Shown piece by piece: positions 1-9,809 of a stretch of 64,000 bases of DNA. The first letter of the stretch is position 1. Each line of letters starts with the position of its first letter. Source of the DNA: an uncultured Micrococcales bacterium (GTDB lineage Bacteria; Actinomycetota; Actinomycetes; Actinomycetales; Microbacteriaceae); NCBI GenBank assembly GCA_913062975.1, contig CAJXZO010000004.1, forward strand, positions 1 to 64,000, read 5' to 3'. The notes under the pieces are model-generated. The model was not told the origin of the DNA and did not search any database. It saw only the letters and a list, made by a program, of their open reading frames with translations. The position numbers and the translations under genes were made by a program.

Positions 1-70
1 GGTGTAGCGTAGTGGCTAGCGCACCTGCTTTGGGAGCAGGGGATCGCAGGTTCGAGTCCTGTCACCCCGA
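1..70 (+). tRNA. tRNA-Pro (anticodon TGG), 5' end cut by the window edge
   Basis: The cloverleaf can be followed from the D arm to the discriminator base. The anticodon stem CCTGC/GCAGG encloses the loop TTTGGGA, giving anticodon TGG (proline, CCA codons). The 3' acceptor strand CACCCCG lies at 63-69 with discriminator A70. Its 5' partner would be CGGGGTG, of which only GGTG is inside the window, so about three bases are missing. No CCA tail is encoded. The trigger factor gene starts 31 bases downstream. Confidence 0.93.
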
Positions 71-101
71 CTGAAACCAAAAAACCTATTTCAGGAGAAC
101 A

Positions 102-1382
102 TTGAAAACTAGCGTCGAGCGCCTAAATCCAACCAGAGCAAAAATCACCTTTGAGGTAACTCCTGAGGAATTCAAGCCAGCTTTGGACAAGGCTTACGAG
201 GAAATTGCATCTCAGGTAAACGTTCCTGGATTCAGAAAAGGAAAGGTTCCCGCACCGATTTTGGATCAGCGGGTTGGACGCGGTGCCATCATTGGTCAGG
301 CAATCAATGACAATCTCGACGAGTTTTACCGCCAGGCTCTAGATGAGGCTGATTTGCAGCCACTCGGACAGCCTTCAGCTGATGTCAAGAAATCTCCTGA
401 TGAAAAAACCCTTGAGGGAAATCTAGAGGTTGAGGTAGAGGTAGAGGTTAGGCCTGAAATTACCCTCGCAGATTACAAAGGTTTGGAACTAGAGGTAGAG
501 GCTGCAAAAGTTTCCAAAAAAGATGTTGATGAGGAACTAGATGCACTTCGTGCTCGTTTTGGCTCGCTAATCACTGTCGACCGTCCAGCAAAAAACGGTG
601 ACTTTACCTCAATTGACCTCAAAGCCAGCATCGATGGCGAAGTTATTGATGAGGCAGAGGGAATCAGCTACGAGATTGGCTCAGGAAACCTGCTAGACGG
701 AATTGATGAAGCACTTCTTACTCTCACAGCCGGTGAGACCACAACTTTCAAATCAACCCTGGTCGGCGGGGAGCACGCTGGCAAAGAGTCTGAGGTGAAT
801 GTCACCCTGCAGAGCGTGAAAGAGCGTGAATTGCCCACGGCTGATGATGACTTTGCACAGCTAGCCAGTGAATTTGACACCTTGGAGGAGCTCAAGAAAG
901 ACCTTGAGCAAAAAGCTCTTGCGGGAATGGTTGCCAAACAAAGAGTTCAGGCGAGGGAAAAAGCTGTTGAAATACTGCTTGCCTCAGTTGATGTTCCAAT
1001 CAGTGATGAGGTCATTGAGCGTGAGGTTCACAGCCACCTGGAGGGCGAGGGTCGCCTTGAGGATGACAAGCACAGAGCTGAAGTCACCGAGGAAAGCCAG
1101 AAAACATTCAGATCACAAATGGTTTTGGATGAGGTTGTGAAGGCCGAGTCAATCAAGCCTGAAGATCAGGAATTGGTGAACTACTTGGTTGAGAGTGCGT
1201 CGCAGTATGGCATGCAGCCAAATGACTTTATTCAGACCATCAGCCAAAACGGTCAAATTGGAATGTTTGCATCAGAACTTACTCGTCGCAAGGCACTTGA
1301 CTTCCTGGTTGACAACGCCACGGTGGTTGACACCAAGGGCAAGCCAGTGGTTTTTGAAAAGCCAGAGGCTGACCAAAGCTAA
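102..1382 (+). CDS. tig: Trigger factor, ribosome-bound chaperone and peptidyl-prolyl isomerase
   Basis: Trigger factor binds protein L23 at the ribosome exit tunnel and shields nascent chains. The protein has 426 residues, normal for the family. The ribosome-binding signature GFRKGKVP is at residues 43-50, followed by an FKBP-like domain (about 155-245) and the helical chaperone arm (about 250-420). The start is TTG at 102, preceded by AGGAG at 93-97; no ATG fits the conserved N-terminus. It lies just upstream of clpP1, clpP2 and clpX, the usual bacterial order. No own promoter was recognised, so read-through from the tRNA-Pro region is possible. Confidence 0.97.
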   Translation: MKTSVERLNPTRAKITFEVTPEEFKPALDKAYEEIASQVNVPGFRKGKVPAPILDQRVGRGAIIGQAINDNLDEFYRQALDEADLQPLGQPSADVKKSPDEKTLEGNLEVEVEVEVRPEITLADYKGLELEVEAAKVSKKDVDEELDALRARFGSLITVDRPAKNGDFTSIDLKASIDGEVIDEAEGISYEIGSGNLLDGIDEALLTLTAGETTTFKSTLVGGEHAGKESEVNVTLQSVKERELPTADDDFAQLASEFDTLEELKKDLEQKALAGMVAKQRVQAREKAVEILLASVDVPISDEVIEREVHSHLEGEGRLEDDKHRAEVTEESQKTFRSQMVLDEVVKAESIKPEDQELVNYLVESASQYGMQPNDFIQTISQNGQIGMFASELTRRKALDFLVDNATVVDTKGKPVVFEKPEADQS

Positions 1383-1459
1383 ACGCCAGAAGCGAACAGG
1401 GGAGAAATCCCGCGCCTTAGTTGATTAGCTATAGGCAGGTAGTCCAGCGAGGAGAATTA

Positions 1460-2044
1460 ATGAACGCCCAAATGACTCCACCGCAGCAGGTGTTTGATCG
1501 TCTTTTGAAAGACCGCATCATCTGGCTGGGTAGTGATGTTAGAGACGACAACGCCAATGAGATTGCTGCCAAGATGTTGCTTTTGGCAGCTGAGGACAGT
1601 GAGCGGGATATTTACCTGTATGTAAACTCTCCCGGAGGCTCCATCACTGCTGGCATGGCAATTTATGACACCATGCAGTATGTCCCCAATGACATCGTTA
1701 CGGTTGGAATTGGTATGGCAGCTTCTATGGGGCAGTTCTTGCTCTCAAGCGGGACCAAGGGAAAGCGCTACGCCACCCCGAATACCAGAGTTTTGCTTCA
1801 CCAGCCACTGGGTGGCTTTGGTGGAACTGCCAGCGACATTCAAACCCAAGCGGAACTTATCAACTCCATGAAGCGTCAGCTGGCAACCATTACTGCAGAA
1901 CAAACCGGCAAGACCGTGGAGCAGATCATGGAAGATGGGGACCGCGACAGGTGGTTTACCGCTGATGAGGCATTGGAGTATGGCTTCATCGATCACATTC
2001 AGAAATTTGCAACAACCAATACCGGAGTCGGAGGAGAAAAGTGA
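1460..2044 (+). CDS. clpP1: ATP-dependent Clp protease proteolytic subunit, first paralogue
   Basis: Serine peptidase subunit of the Clp protease; actinobacteria use a mixed ClpP1P2 tetradecamer capped by ClpX or ClpC. From the chosen start the protein has 194 residues. The catalytic triad is visible: Ser89 in GMAASMG, His114 in LLHQP and Asp163 in DRDRW. The frame is open from 1421, but ATG at 1460 is preceded by GCGAGGAG (1448-1455) and gives the normal family N-terminus, so I place the start there. Its stop overlaps the GTG start of clpP2 in the sequence GTGA, implying translational coupling. Confidence 0.95.
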   Translation: MNAQMTPPQQVFDRLLKDRIIWLGSDVRDDNANEIAAKMLLLAAEDSERDIYLYVNSPGGSITAGMAIYDTMQYVPNDIVTVGIGMAASMGQFLLSSGTKGKRYATPNTRVLLHQPLGGFGGTASDIQTQAELINSMKRQLATITAEQTGKTVEQIMEDGDRDRWFTADEALEYGFIDHIQKFATTNTGVGGEK

Positions 2045-2697
2045 GCTACCTAGAAAATTCAATGGGCGAGCGAGTAACTCTTCCAGAGTCAAGATACATT
2101 CTTCCTGAGTTTGAAGAGCGTACAAGTTATGGCATGAAGCGTCACAATCCATACACCAAACTGTTTGAAGACCGAATTGTGTTTCTGGGTGTGCAGGTTG
2201 ATGATGCCAGTGCGGATGATGTGATGGCGCAGCTTCTGGTGTTGGAGTCACAGGATCCAGACCGTGACATCACCATGTATATCAATTCACCTGGTGGATC
2301 GTTTACAGCACTCACTGCGATTTATGACACCATGCAGTACATCAAGCCAAACATTCAAACCGTTTGCTTGGGCCAGGCTGCTTCAGCAGCTGCAGTGCTA
2401 CTTGCTGCTGGAACACCAGGAAAGCGCTTGGCGCTTCCCAATGCAAGAATTTTGATTCACCAGCCAGCAAGCGGTGGTGGTGGTCAGGGTCAAGCCAGTG
2501 ACATTGAGATTCAAGCCAAGGAAATCATGCGCATGCGTGAGTGGTTGGAGCAGACTCTCAGCACCCACAGCGGCAAGAGCCTGGAGCAGGTGAATAAAGA
2601 CATTGATCGCGACAAAATCCTTACCGCCACAGAGGCCAAGGACTACGGAATCATCGATCAGGTTCTTTCCAGCAGAAAACCCGTATTGGGTCGCTAA
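2041..2697 (+). CDS. clpP2: ATP-dependent Clp protease proteolytic subunit, second paralogue
   Basis: Partner subunit of ClpP1 in the hetero-oligomeric actinobacterial Clp protease. The 218-residue protein has an N-terminal extension of about 40 residues relative to ClpP1 (probable propeptide), the nucleophile Ser115 in GQAASAA, His140 in LIHQPAS and Asp191 in DRDKIL. It starts with GTG at 2041, overlapping the clpP1 stop by four bases (GTGA). The two genes form an operon; clpX follows after 56 bases with its own apparent promoter. Confidence 0.95.
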   Translation: MSYLENSMGERVTLPESRYILPEFEERTSYGMKRHNPYTKLFEDRIVFLGVQVDDASADDVMAQLLVLESQDPDRDITMYINSPGGSFTALTAIYDTMQYIKPNIQTVCLGQAASAAAVLLAAGTPGKRLALPNARILIHQPASGGGGQGQASDIEIQAKEIMRMREWLEQTLSTHSGKSLEQVNKDIDRDKILTATEAKDYGIIDQVLSSRKPVLGR

Positions 2698-2741
2698 TTC
2701 AAAACTCCGCTAACTAGACCCAAGTTGTCTTTGACAGTGGA

Positions 2742-2754
2742 TAGGGTTTAGTCA
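2742..2754 (+). promoter_or_regulatory. Probable leaderless promoter of clpX
   Basis: A TAGGGT hexamer at 2742-2747 is separated by exactly six bases from the clpX ATG at 2754. That is the normal distance from a -10 element to a transcription start, so the mRNA would begin at or next to the start codon. No Shine-Dalgarno sequence lies in front of the ATG, in contrast to most genes here. No convincing -35 box is present at 16-18 bases. The same geometry recurs at comEA, the leuA leader, def and chaA. Confidence 0.6.
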
Positions 2755-4025
2755 TGACCACTTTGGGAGAGAGTTCCGACCTACTGAAGTGCTCTTTCTG
2801 CGGAAAGAGCCAAAAGCAGGTTAGAAAGCTGATTGCCGGCGGCGGCGTTTATATCTGTGATGAGTGCATTGAACTGTGCAATGAAATCATCGAAGAGGAA
2901 CTTGGTAAATCAGAAAAGCCGAAAGGCCTGCAGGAAAAACTTCCCAAACCACGTGAGATCAAGCAGTTTTTAGACGAATACGTAATTGGTCAGGATCAGG
3001 CAAAGATCTCTTTATCGGTTGCTGTTTATAACCACTACAAGCGAGTTCGTGCCGGTGGCACGCTAAGTCGCTCGGGCAAGAGCAGTGAAGATGTAGAAAT
3101 CGCCAAATCAAATATTTTGATGATTGGCCCAACCGGTTGCGGAAAGACCTATCTGGCGCAAACACTTGCCAAGATGTTGGATGTTCCATTCGCTGTTGCC
3201 GATGCAACCGCTCTGACTGAGGCTGGCTATGTTGGGGAGGATGTGGAGAACATTCTTTTGAAGCTTTTGCAGGCTGCAGACTTTGATGTCAAAAAAGCAG
3301 AGATGGGCATTATTTACATCGATGAAATTGACAAGATCTCTAAAAAGAGTGAAAATCCATCAATTACCCGGGATGTTTCTGGTGAGGGAGTTCAGCAGGC
3401 ACTTTTGAAAATCCTAGAGGGCTCAGTGGCCTCCGTGCCCCCTCAGGGAGGCAGGAAGCACCCACAGCAGGAATTCATCTCACTCGACACTAAAAATGTT
3501 TTGTTTATTGTTGCCGGAGCTTTTGCGGGGCTTGATTCAATCGTTGGCGAGCGAGTTGGCAAAAAAGGAATTGGTTTCAACTCACCGTTGAAAGAAAAAA
3601 CCGATGGGGCTAAGATTTTTAATCAGGTGCAACCCGAGGACCTTCGCAAGTTTGGCCTGATTCCTGAATTTATTGGGCGCTTGCCGGTGGTAACGACTGT
3701 GAACCAGCTGGGCAAGGATGCACTCATTTCGATTTTGAGTGAACCCAAGAACTCGCTCACCAAGCAGTATGAAAAGATGTTTGAACTGGATGGTTTTGAG
3801 TTGGAGTTCACCTCTGAGGCATTGGAATTAATAGCTGAAAAAGCCATTGAAAGAGAAACTGGTGCACGTGGCCTTAGGGCCATCTTGGAAGAAACACTTT
3901 CACCGTTGATGTTCGAACTTCCCTCCATGGCAAGTCAGGGCAAGGTAGTTATCGACGAATCAGTTGTGAATGGGGCGTTGCCAGAGGTCATTCCATTTCC
4001 AGAGAAAAAGAAATCGGCTAGCTAA
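2754..4025 (+). CDS. clpX: ATP-dependent protease ATPase subunit ClpX
   Basis: AAA+ unfoldase that recognises tagged substrates and feeds them to ClpP1P2. The 423-residue protein shows the N-terminal zinc domain (Cys13, Cys16, Cys35, Cys38), Walker A GPTGCGKT at 125-132, the substrate-gripping pore loop GYVG at 158-161, Walker B IIYIDE at 186-191 and the C-terminal small AAA domain. It starts with ATG and no ribosome binding site, consistent with a leaderless transcript. Its stop overlaps the stop of the convergent valS gene by eight bases (4018-4025). Confidence 0.97.
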   Translation: MTTLGESSDLLKCSFCGKSQKQVRKLIAGGGVYICDECIELCNEIIEEELGKSEKPKGLQEKLPKPREIKQFLDEYVIGQDQAKISLSVAVYNHYKRVRAGGTLSRSGKSSEDVEIAKSNILMIGPTGCGKTYLAQTLAKMLDVPFAVADATALTEAGYVGEDVENILLKLLQAADFDVKKAEMGIIYIDEIDKISKKSENPSITRDVSGEGVQQALLKILEGSVASVPPQGGRKHPQQEFISLDTKNVLFIVAGAFAGLDSIVGERVGKKGIGFNSPLKEKTDGAKIFNQVQPEDLRKFGLIPEFIGRLPVVTTVNQLGKDALISILSEPKNSLTKQYEKMFELDGFELEFTSEALELIAEKAIERETGARGLRAILEETLSPLMFELPSMASQGKVVIDESVVNGALPEVIPFPEKKKSAS

Positions 4026-6588
4026 ACACCACTGATTTCAATTCGTAGTCTCCCTCGATGACGTTAAGCTGTTGAATTCTGCCAACCAGTTTCAAATCGG
4101 CAAGCAAGTCTTGAGCCAGGTCAACATCCTTGGCCTCAACTGCCAGTTCCGCTGAATCAATTTCTGCCCTCATGGAAAGCTTTTGATCTGACTTAGCCTT
4201 CCTGATTACCGCAAGTGATCTGGTCAAAACTCGAAGGTGTTCAGGGTTGCCCTCAAAGCCCAACTCATCTTTGGTTGGCCATGGTGCTTGGTGGACAGAA
4301 CCTTGCTGCCACCAGCTCCACATCTCCTCTGCTGCAAATGGGATGAATGGTGCTAGCAATCTGTTCATGACCGCCAAAGCTATTCGCAGTGTAATCACTG
4401 CGGAGGCACGAACATCCTCCTGGCCAACATAGGCGCGATCCTTGACGCTTTCCAGATAGTCATCTGTGAAAGTCCAGAAATAGCTCTCAATCAGCTCCAA
4501 GGCTTTGGTGTGGTCATAGCTATCAAGTGCCTTGCTGGCTTTTTCCACAACATCTGCCAATTCAGCCAAAACTGCCTTGTCAATCGCCTCGGTTGGCTTT
4601 GACGCTTGCGATGGAAGTTCAAAACCAAGGGCAAACTTGCCGGCGTTTAGGAGTTTCAAAGCTAAACGCCTACCGACTTTCATCTGACCCTCATCAAAAG
4701 CGGTGTCGGTTCCAAGTCTTGCGCTTGCTGCCCAGTAGCGAACGCCATCGGAGCCATGATCTTTGAGGAGTTCATCAGGGACCACTACGTTGCCCTTGCT
4801 TTTCGACATTTTCTTGCGATCTGGATCTAAGATCCATCCGGAAATGGCTGCATTTTTCCAAGGCAGTTGGTCGTGCTCGAGGTGAGTGCGAACCAGTGTT
4901 GAGAATAACCAGGTGCGAATGATGTCTTGGCCCTGAGGCCTTAGGTCATAGGGGAAGATTTTTTCAAACATCTCTGGGTTATCAAGCCATCCCGCAGCTA
5001 GTTGCGGGGTGAGCGAAGAAGTTGCCCAGGTGTCCATGATGTCTTTTTCTCCCTCAAAACCTCCAGGCTGACCTCTCTGGCTCTCATCAAAACCTTTGGG
5101 GCAGTCAGAGGATGGGTCAATTGGAAGCTGTGACTGTTCAGGCGTAATTGGATTTTGGTAGTCGGTTTCTCCGTGCTCATTGATTGGATACCAAACAGGA
5201 ATGGGCACTCCAAAGAATCTCTGCCTCGAGATGAGCCAGTCACCATTTAGCCCATTTATCCAATCAGCCAGCCTTACTGTCATGAACTCAGGGTGGAAAT
5301 TAAGGGAATTGCCAAGCTCCAATAGGCTGTTTTTCAAATGCTCATCGCGGCCACCGTTTTTGATATACCACTGGCGGGTGGAGACGATTTCTAGCGGTTT
5401 ATCGCCCTTTTCAAAAAACTTCACCTGGTGGTTGATTGGTCTGATTTCACCAATCAGTGAACCTGATTCCTGCAGCAGTTCAACAATTCGCTGCTTTGCT
5501 GAGAAAACAGTTTTGCCAGCTAGCTCTTGGTAGTGAGCCTGAGCTTGTGCTGATTCGATTCCCTTAGGGGCGGTTGACTGAATGCGCCCATCAAAACCAA
5601 TGATTGCTCGATTAGGGAGGTTCAGCTCTCGCCACCAGATGACATCGTTTAGGTCACCGAAGGTGCAGATCATTGCAATTCCGGTGCCTTTGTCTGGTTG
5701 GGCTAGGTGATGGGCAACAATTGGCACCTCAACATCAAACAGCGGGGTTTTGCAGGTTTGACCAAATAAGTGTTGATATCTCTCGTCATCCGGGTGCGCC
5801 ACCAACGCAACACAGGCAGGGAGCAATTCTGGTCTGGTGGTGTCAATTAGGATCTCACCCCCGGGACCAGCAAATGACAGCTGGTGATAGGCACTTGGCT
5901 GTTCTCTGTCCTCAAGCTCGGCTTGGGCGACAGCGGTTCTGAAAGTTACATCCCAAAGAGTTGGAGCCATCGAGATGTATGCCTCGCCTCGCTTTAGGTT
6001 GTTTAGAAAAGCTAACTGGCTGGTTGCCTGTGAACTGTCAGAGATAGTCCGGTAGCTCTGGCTCCAATCAACGCTCAGGCCCAAATTGCGCCAAAGGTTT
6101 TCAAATGTTTGCTCATCTTCTTCAGTCAGCGATTCACAGAGTTCAATGAAGTTTTTTCTACTGATTGGCAATTGGTCTTGTGGACGAGAGCTTTTGTTGC
6201 TTCCACCAGTAGTCGGTGGAGTGAAATCATTTTCATATCCAAGTGTTGGTTCACAGCGTACTCCGTAGTAGTTCTGAACTCTTCGCTCCGTTGGAAGTCC
6301 ATTGTCATCCCAACCCATTGGGTAAAACACTTTCTTTCCCAACATCCTGCGGTGCCTGGCGATAATGTCGGTGTGGGTGTAGCTGAATACGTGACCCACG
6401 TGCAGGCTTCCCGATGCAGTTGGCGGGGGAGTGTCAATTGAATAGATCTCCTCTTTGCTGGCTTCAGTGTCAAACTTGTAGGTTTGCTCACTTTCCCAGG
6501 TATCGCTCCATTTTTGCTCCAATCCCTCCAGAGCTGCTTTTTCTGGTGTGCTGGCAGGATTTAGCGGATTAGGCTTGACTAATGACAA
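4018..6588 (-). CDS. valS: Valine-tRNA ligase
   Basis: Class I aminoacyl-tRNA synthetase charging tRNA-Val, with an editing domain that removes threonine. The 856-residue protein has the HIGH-type motif HVGH at residues 63-66 and KMSKS at 593-597, followed by the anticodon-binding domain and a short C-terminal coil. The start is TTG at 6588 with AGGGAG just upstream on the minus strand. It is divergent from ileS across 65 bases and convergent with clpX, with interlocked stop codons. Confidence 0.96.
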   Translation of the reverse strand: MSLVKPNPLNPASTPEKAALEGLEQKWSDTWESEQTYKFDTEASKEEIYSIDTPPPTASGSLHVGHVFSYTHTDIIARHRRMLGKKVFYPMGWDDNGLPTERRVQNYYGVRCEPTLGYENDFTPPTTGGSNKSSRPQDQLPISRKNFIELCESLTEEDEQTFENLWRNLGLSVDWSQSYRTISDSSQATSQLAFLNNLKRGEAYISMAPTLWDVTFRTAVAQAELEDREQPSAYHQLSFAGPGGEILIDTTRPELLPACVALVAHPDDERYQHLFGQTCKTPLFDVEVPIVAHHLAQPDKGTGIAMICTFGDLNDVIWWRELNLPNRAIIGFDGRIQSTAPKGIESAQAQAHYQELAGKTVFSAKQRIVELLQESGSLIGEIRPINHQVKFFEKGDKPLEIVSTRQWYIKNGGRDEHLKNSLLELGNSLNFHPEFMTVRLADWINGLNGDWLISRQRFFGVPIPVWYPINEHGETDYQNPITPEQSQLPIDPSSDCPKGFDESQRGQPGGFEGEKDIMDTWATSSLTPQLAAGWLDNPEMFEKIFPYDLRPQGQDIIRTWLFSTLVRTHLEHDQLPWKNAAISGWILDPDRKKMSKSKGNVVVPDELLKDHGSDGVRYWAASARLGTDTAFDEGQMKVGRRLALKLLNAGKFALGFELPSQASKPTEAIDKAVLAELADVVEKASKALDSYDHTKALELIESYFWTFTDDYLESVKDRAYVGQEDVRASAVITLRIALAVMNRLLAPFIPFAAEEMWSWWQQGSVHQAPWPTKDELGFEGNPEHLRVLTRSLAVIRKAKSDQKLSMRAEIDSAELAVEAKDVDLAQDLLADLKLVGRIQQLNVIEGDYELKSVVFS

Positions 6589-6653
6589 GAGATCTCCCTT
6601 TCAAAGGTTCTCTAAGATTAACAGTGTTATTTTGGCAGATTTAGAAAGAGCAA

Positions 6654-9600
6654 ATGTACCCGAGGAACAATCAGCAAAACTCCGGCATCGATGCAAGCCC
6701 CTCTTTTCCAAGTATTGAGCAGAGAATATTGGACTACTGGGAGAAAAACGGAACCTTCCAGCGCTCGATTGATCAGCGTAGTGAGCAAGAGGCTGAGGAG
6801 TTTGTTTTCTATGACGGACCTCCCTTTGCAAACGGTCTCCCGCACTACGGGCACCTGCTTACCGGTTATGTAAAAGACTTTGTTCCCAGGTTTCAAACCA
6901 TGCGTGGAAAAAAAGTTGAGCGTCGTTTTGGTTGGGACACTCATGGCTTGCCAGCAGAGGTTGAGGCAGAAAGATTGCTTGGCATCAGCGGTAGGCCTGA
7001 AATCGAAAATTACGGTGTCAAGAAATTTAATGAATTTTGTAAAACCTCTGTTTTGAAATACACCGAGGACTGGCGAAGTTATGTCACTCGTCAAGCTCGC
7101 TGGGTTGATTTCGATAATGACTACAAAACTTTGGACAAAAACTACACCGAGAGTGTTTTGTGGGCGTTCAAAGAGCTTCACAACAAGGGATTGGTCTACG
7201 AGGGGTTTAAGGTTCTGGCCTATTGCTGGAGGTGTGAAACACCACTGAGCAATCACGAGTTGAGAATGGATGACGAGGTTTACAGACAACGTCAGGACCA
7301 GTCAGTCACCGTCACTTTCCCGGTGACAACCGAGGGTGAGTTCAAAGATGTGCTGATGTTGGCTTGGACCACCACCCCCTGGACACTGCCAACAAATTTT
7401 GCGTTGGCGGTTGGTCCAGAAATTGAATACTCTCTGATTGAAGCTGGCGGAAGGAAATACCTGATTGCCAGTGCATTGAGACAACAGTATTTGAAGGAAT
7501 TCGGCGTGGAATCTGCTGATGAGCTAAATGTTCTAAAAACACTTAGTGGCTCTGATTTGGCGGGTCTTCGCTATAAACCAGTATTTGATTACTACACCGA
7601 AGCTTTTGAAACCGAGAATGCCTGGCAGGTGCTTGTCGGCGAATACGTAACCGCTGATGAGGGAACGGGCATCGTTCACCAGGCTCCGGCCTACGGTGAG
7701 GATGACCAGGCACTGTGTAATGAGGCTGGGATTCCAACATATGTGAGTGTGAATGAACGTGGCGAGTTCAATTCGCTGATTACTGATTTTGCAGGTATGC
7801 ACGTCTTTGATGCGAATAAGCCAATTACACAGAAGCTGAAGGAGCAGGGTTCACTGTTTAGGCAGGCAAGCTATGACCACCCCTATCCGCACTGCTACAG
7901 GTGTAAAAACCCACTGATCTACAAAGCAGTTTCCAGTTGGTTTGTGGAGACCACCAAGATCAAAGACCGGATGTTGGAACTTAACCAAGAAATCAACTGG
8001 GTTCCCGAACACACCAAAGAGGGTTCTTTTGGAAAGTGGTTGGAAAACGTTCGAGATTGGGCAATCAGTCGAAACAGATTCTGGGGAGCGCCGATTCCGG
8101 TTTGGAAATCAGATGACCCCAACTACCCAAGGATTGATGTCTACGGGTCACTAGAAGAGCTTCAGAGAGACTTTGGTTCAGCTCCGAGTGATTTCCACCG
8201 ACCGGAGATTGACCAGCTAACCAGGCCAAATCCTGATGACCCAACCGGCAAGTCAACCATGCGCAGGGTGCCAGAGGTTTTGGACTGCTGGTTTGAATCA
8301 GGCTCAATGCCGTTTGCTCAGGTTCATTACCCTTTTGAAAACGCAGACTGGTTCGAAACCCACTTCCCAGGAGATTTCATTGTTGAATACGTGGGTCAAA
8401 CCCGTGGTTGGTTTTATACCCTGCATGTTCTCTCCACCGCACTGTTTGACAAGCCCGCATTCAAAAATGCGGTGAGTCACGGAATCGTTTTGGGTGATGA
8501 CGGACAAAAGATGAGCAAGTCTTTAAGAAACTACCCAGATGTTCAAGAGGTGTTTGAACGCGATGGCTCGGATGCCATGAGGTGGTTTTTGATGAGCTCC
8601 ACCATTCTGCGCGGTGGAAACCTTTCAGTTTCAGAGCAGGGCATTCGCGAAGCGGTCAGGCAGTTCATGCTGCCTTTGTGGAACAGCTATTACTTTTTCA
8701 CCCTTTATGCCAACGCGAATAACTACCAAGCAAGTTATTCAACCTCCTCAGAGCAGATTCTGGACAGGTATCTGTTTGGAAAGCTAAATCGGTTGATCAC
8801 GGATCTGACCGATGCGATGGAGAAATTCGATAGCTATCGAGCCACCAACCTGCTCAGGGACTTCGGCGAGGTTTTGACCAACTGGTTCATTCGACGCTCC
8901 AGGGACAGATTCTGGGAGGGTGATGAGGATGCTCAGGACACTCTTTACACAGTCTTAGAAACCCTTACAAGGCTTTCTGCACCGTTGCTACCAATGATCT
9001 CTGAGGAGATCTGGCAGGGACTCACCAGCGGTGAGAGTGTTCACCTCACCGATTGGCCGCAAGCAGAAGATTATCCAGCAGATGATGACCTGATTGATTC
9101 CATGGATGAGATCAGGGATATTGCAAGTGTTGGTCTTTCTTTGCGCAAGCAGGCCGGTCTGAGAGTGAGGCTTCCATTGCGCTCGGCAGTTATTGCTAGC
9201 CATAACGTTGATGGCATTGAGCCATTTGTTGATTTGATTCAAGAAGAGCTAAACCTGAAAAACGTTGAGATTGTGAATATGAGCGAAGAGACGGCGAAGC
9301 GATTTGGGCTTGTGAAGCAATTGAACGTGAATGCCAGAACTCTTGGGCCAAGGATTGGCTCACAGGTTCAGCAGGTGATTGCAGCTAGCAAAAAAGGTGA
9401 CTGGTCCGAGACCGATGGCAAGGTGATTGCAGGTGGCATTGAATTGCTTCCCGAGGAATACAGCTTGCAATTGGCTGGCGGAGACGAAAATTCTGCGATT
9501 GGAATCTTGCCTGGTGGTTTTTTGATTCTGGACACAGAGCTAGATGATGAACTTCAGGCTGAGGGAATGGCAAGGGATGCGATTCGCCACATTCAGCAGG

Positions 9601-9809
9601 CAAGAAAGGATGCAAGCCTAGATGTCTCTGACCGCATTGAATTGAATTTGGGACTGGCCGAGGCTGGTGTGAAAGCTTTGGAGCCTCATCAGGATCTGAT
9701 CATGCGAGAGACCTTGGCAACAAATTTGCAAATAGATGTTGACAATCATGGTGAGTTGGAATTGGGAGATGACCAAAAAATGAGCATTAGGTTGGAAAAA
9801 CTTGCCTGA
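6654..9809 (+). CDS. ileS: Isoleucine-tRNA ligase, long eukaryote-like type
   Basis: Charges tRNA-Ile and edits mischarged valine. At 1051 residues with HYGH (64-67) and a KMSKSLRNYPD segment (KMSKS at 619-623), it belongs to the long, eukaryote-like IleRS group found in actinobacteria; the C-terminus lacks the zinc finger of the E. coli type. The ATG at 6654 is preceded by a weak AAAGAG site. A TAAGAT hexamer at 6613-6618 could be its -10 box. The last codons overlap the folC start by eight bases. The 65-base gap to valS leaves no room for a T-box leader. Confidence 0.96.
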   Translation: MYPRNNQQNSGIDASPSFPSIEQRILDYWEKNGTFQRSIDQRSEQEAEEFVFYDGPPFANGLPHYGHLLTGYVKDFVPRFQTMRGKKVERRFGWDTHGLPAEVEAERLLGISGRPEIENYGVKKFNEFCKTSVLKYTEDWRSYVTRQARWVDFDNDYKTLDKNYTESVLWAFKELHNKGLVYEGFKVLAYCWRCETPLSNHELRMDDEVYRQRQDQSVTVTFPVTTEGEFKDVLMLAWTTTPWTLPTNFALAVGPEIEYSLIEAGGRKYLIASALRQQYLKEFGVESADELNVLKTLSGSDLAGLRYKPVFDYYTEAFETENAWQVLVGEYVTADEGTGIVHQAPAYGEDDQALCNEAGIPTYVSVNERGEFNSLITDFAGMHVFDANKPITQKLKEQGSLFRQASYDHPYPHCYRCKNPLIYKAVSSWFVETTKIKDRMLELNQEINWVPEHTKEGSFGKWLENVRDWAISRNRFWGAPIPVWKSDDPNYPRIDVYGSLEELQRDFGSAPSDFHRPEIDQLTRPNPDDPTGKSTMRRVPEVLDCWFESGSMPFAQVHYPFENADWFETHFPGDFIVEYVGQTRGWFYTLHVLSTALFDKPAFKNAVSHGIVLGDDGQKMSKSLRNYPDVQEVFERDGSDAMRWFLMSSTILRGGNLSVSEQGIREAVRQFMLPLWNSYYFFTLYANANNYQASYSTSSEQILDRYLFGKLNRLITDLTDAMEKFDSYRATNLLRDFGEVLTNWFIRRSRDRFWEGDEDAQDTLYTVLETLTRLSAPLLPMISEEIWQGLTSGESVHLTDWPQAEDYPADDDLIDSMDEIRDIASVGLSLRKQAGLRVRLPLRSAVIASHNVDGIEPFVDLIQEELNLKNVEIVNMSEETAKRFGLVKQLNVNARTLGPRIGSQVQQVIAASKKGDWSETDGKVIAGGIELLPEEYSLQLAGGDENSAIGILPGGFLILDTELDDELQAEGMARDAIRHIQQARKDASLDVSDRIELNLGLAEAGVKALEPHQDLIMRETLATNLQIDVDNHGELELGDDQKMSIRLEKLA

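Noticed and set aside
1745-2251. 168-codon open frame antisense to clpP1 and clpP2
   Set aside because: A mirror of conserved codons in the real genes; Cys/His-rich composition without known motif.
2719-2747. TTGACA (2731-2736) as the -35 box of clpX
   Set aside because: It lies only five bases before the TAGGGT hexamer, and at 17 bases downstream there is no -10 box.
6589-6653. T-box riboswitch before ileS
   Set aside because: The region is 65 bases, too short, with no T-box core or specifier stem.
6627-7289. 220-codon minus-strand frame over ileS and the valS-ileS gap
   Set aside because: It overlaps the conserved N-terminal part of IleRS and has no family features.
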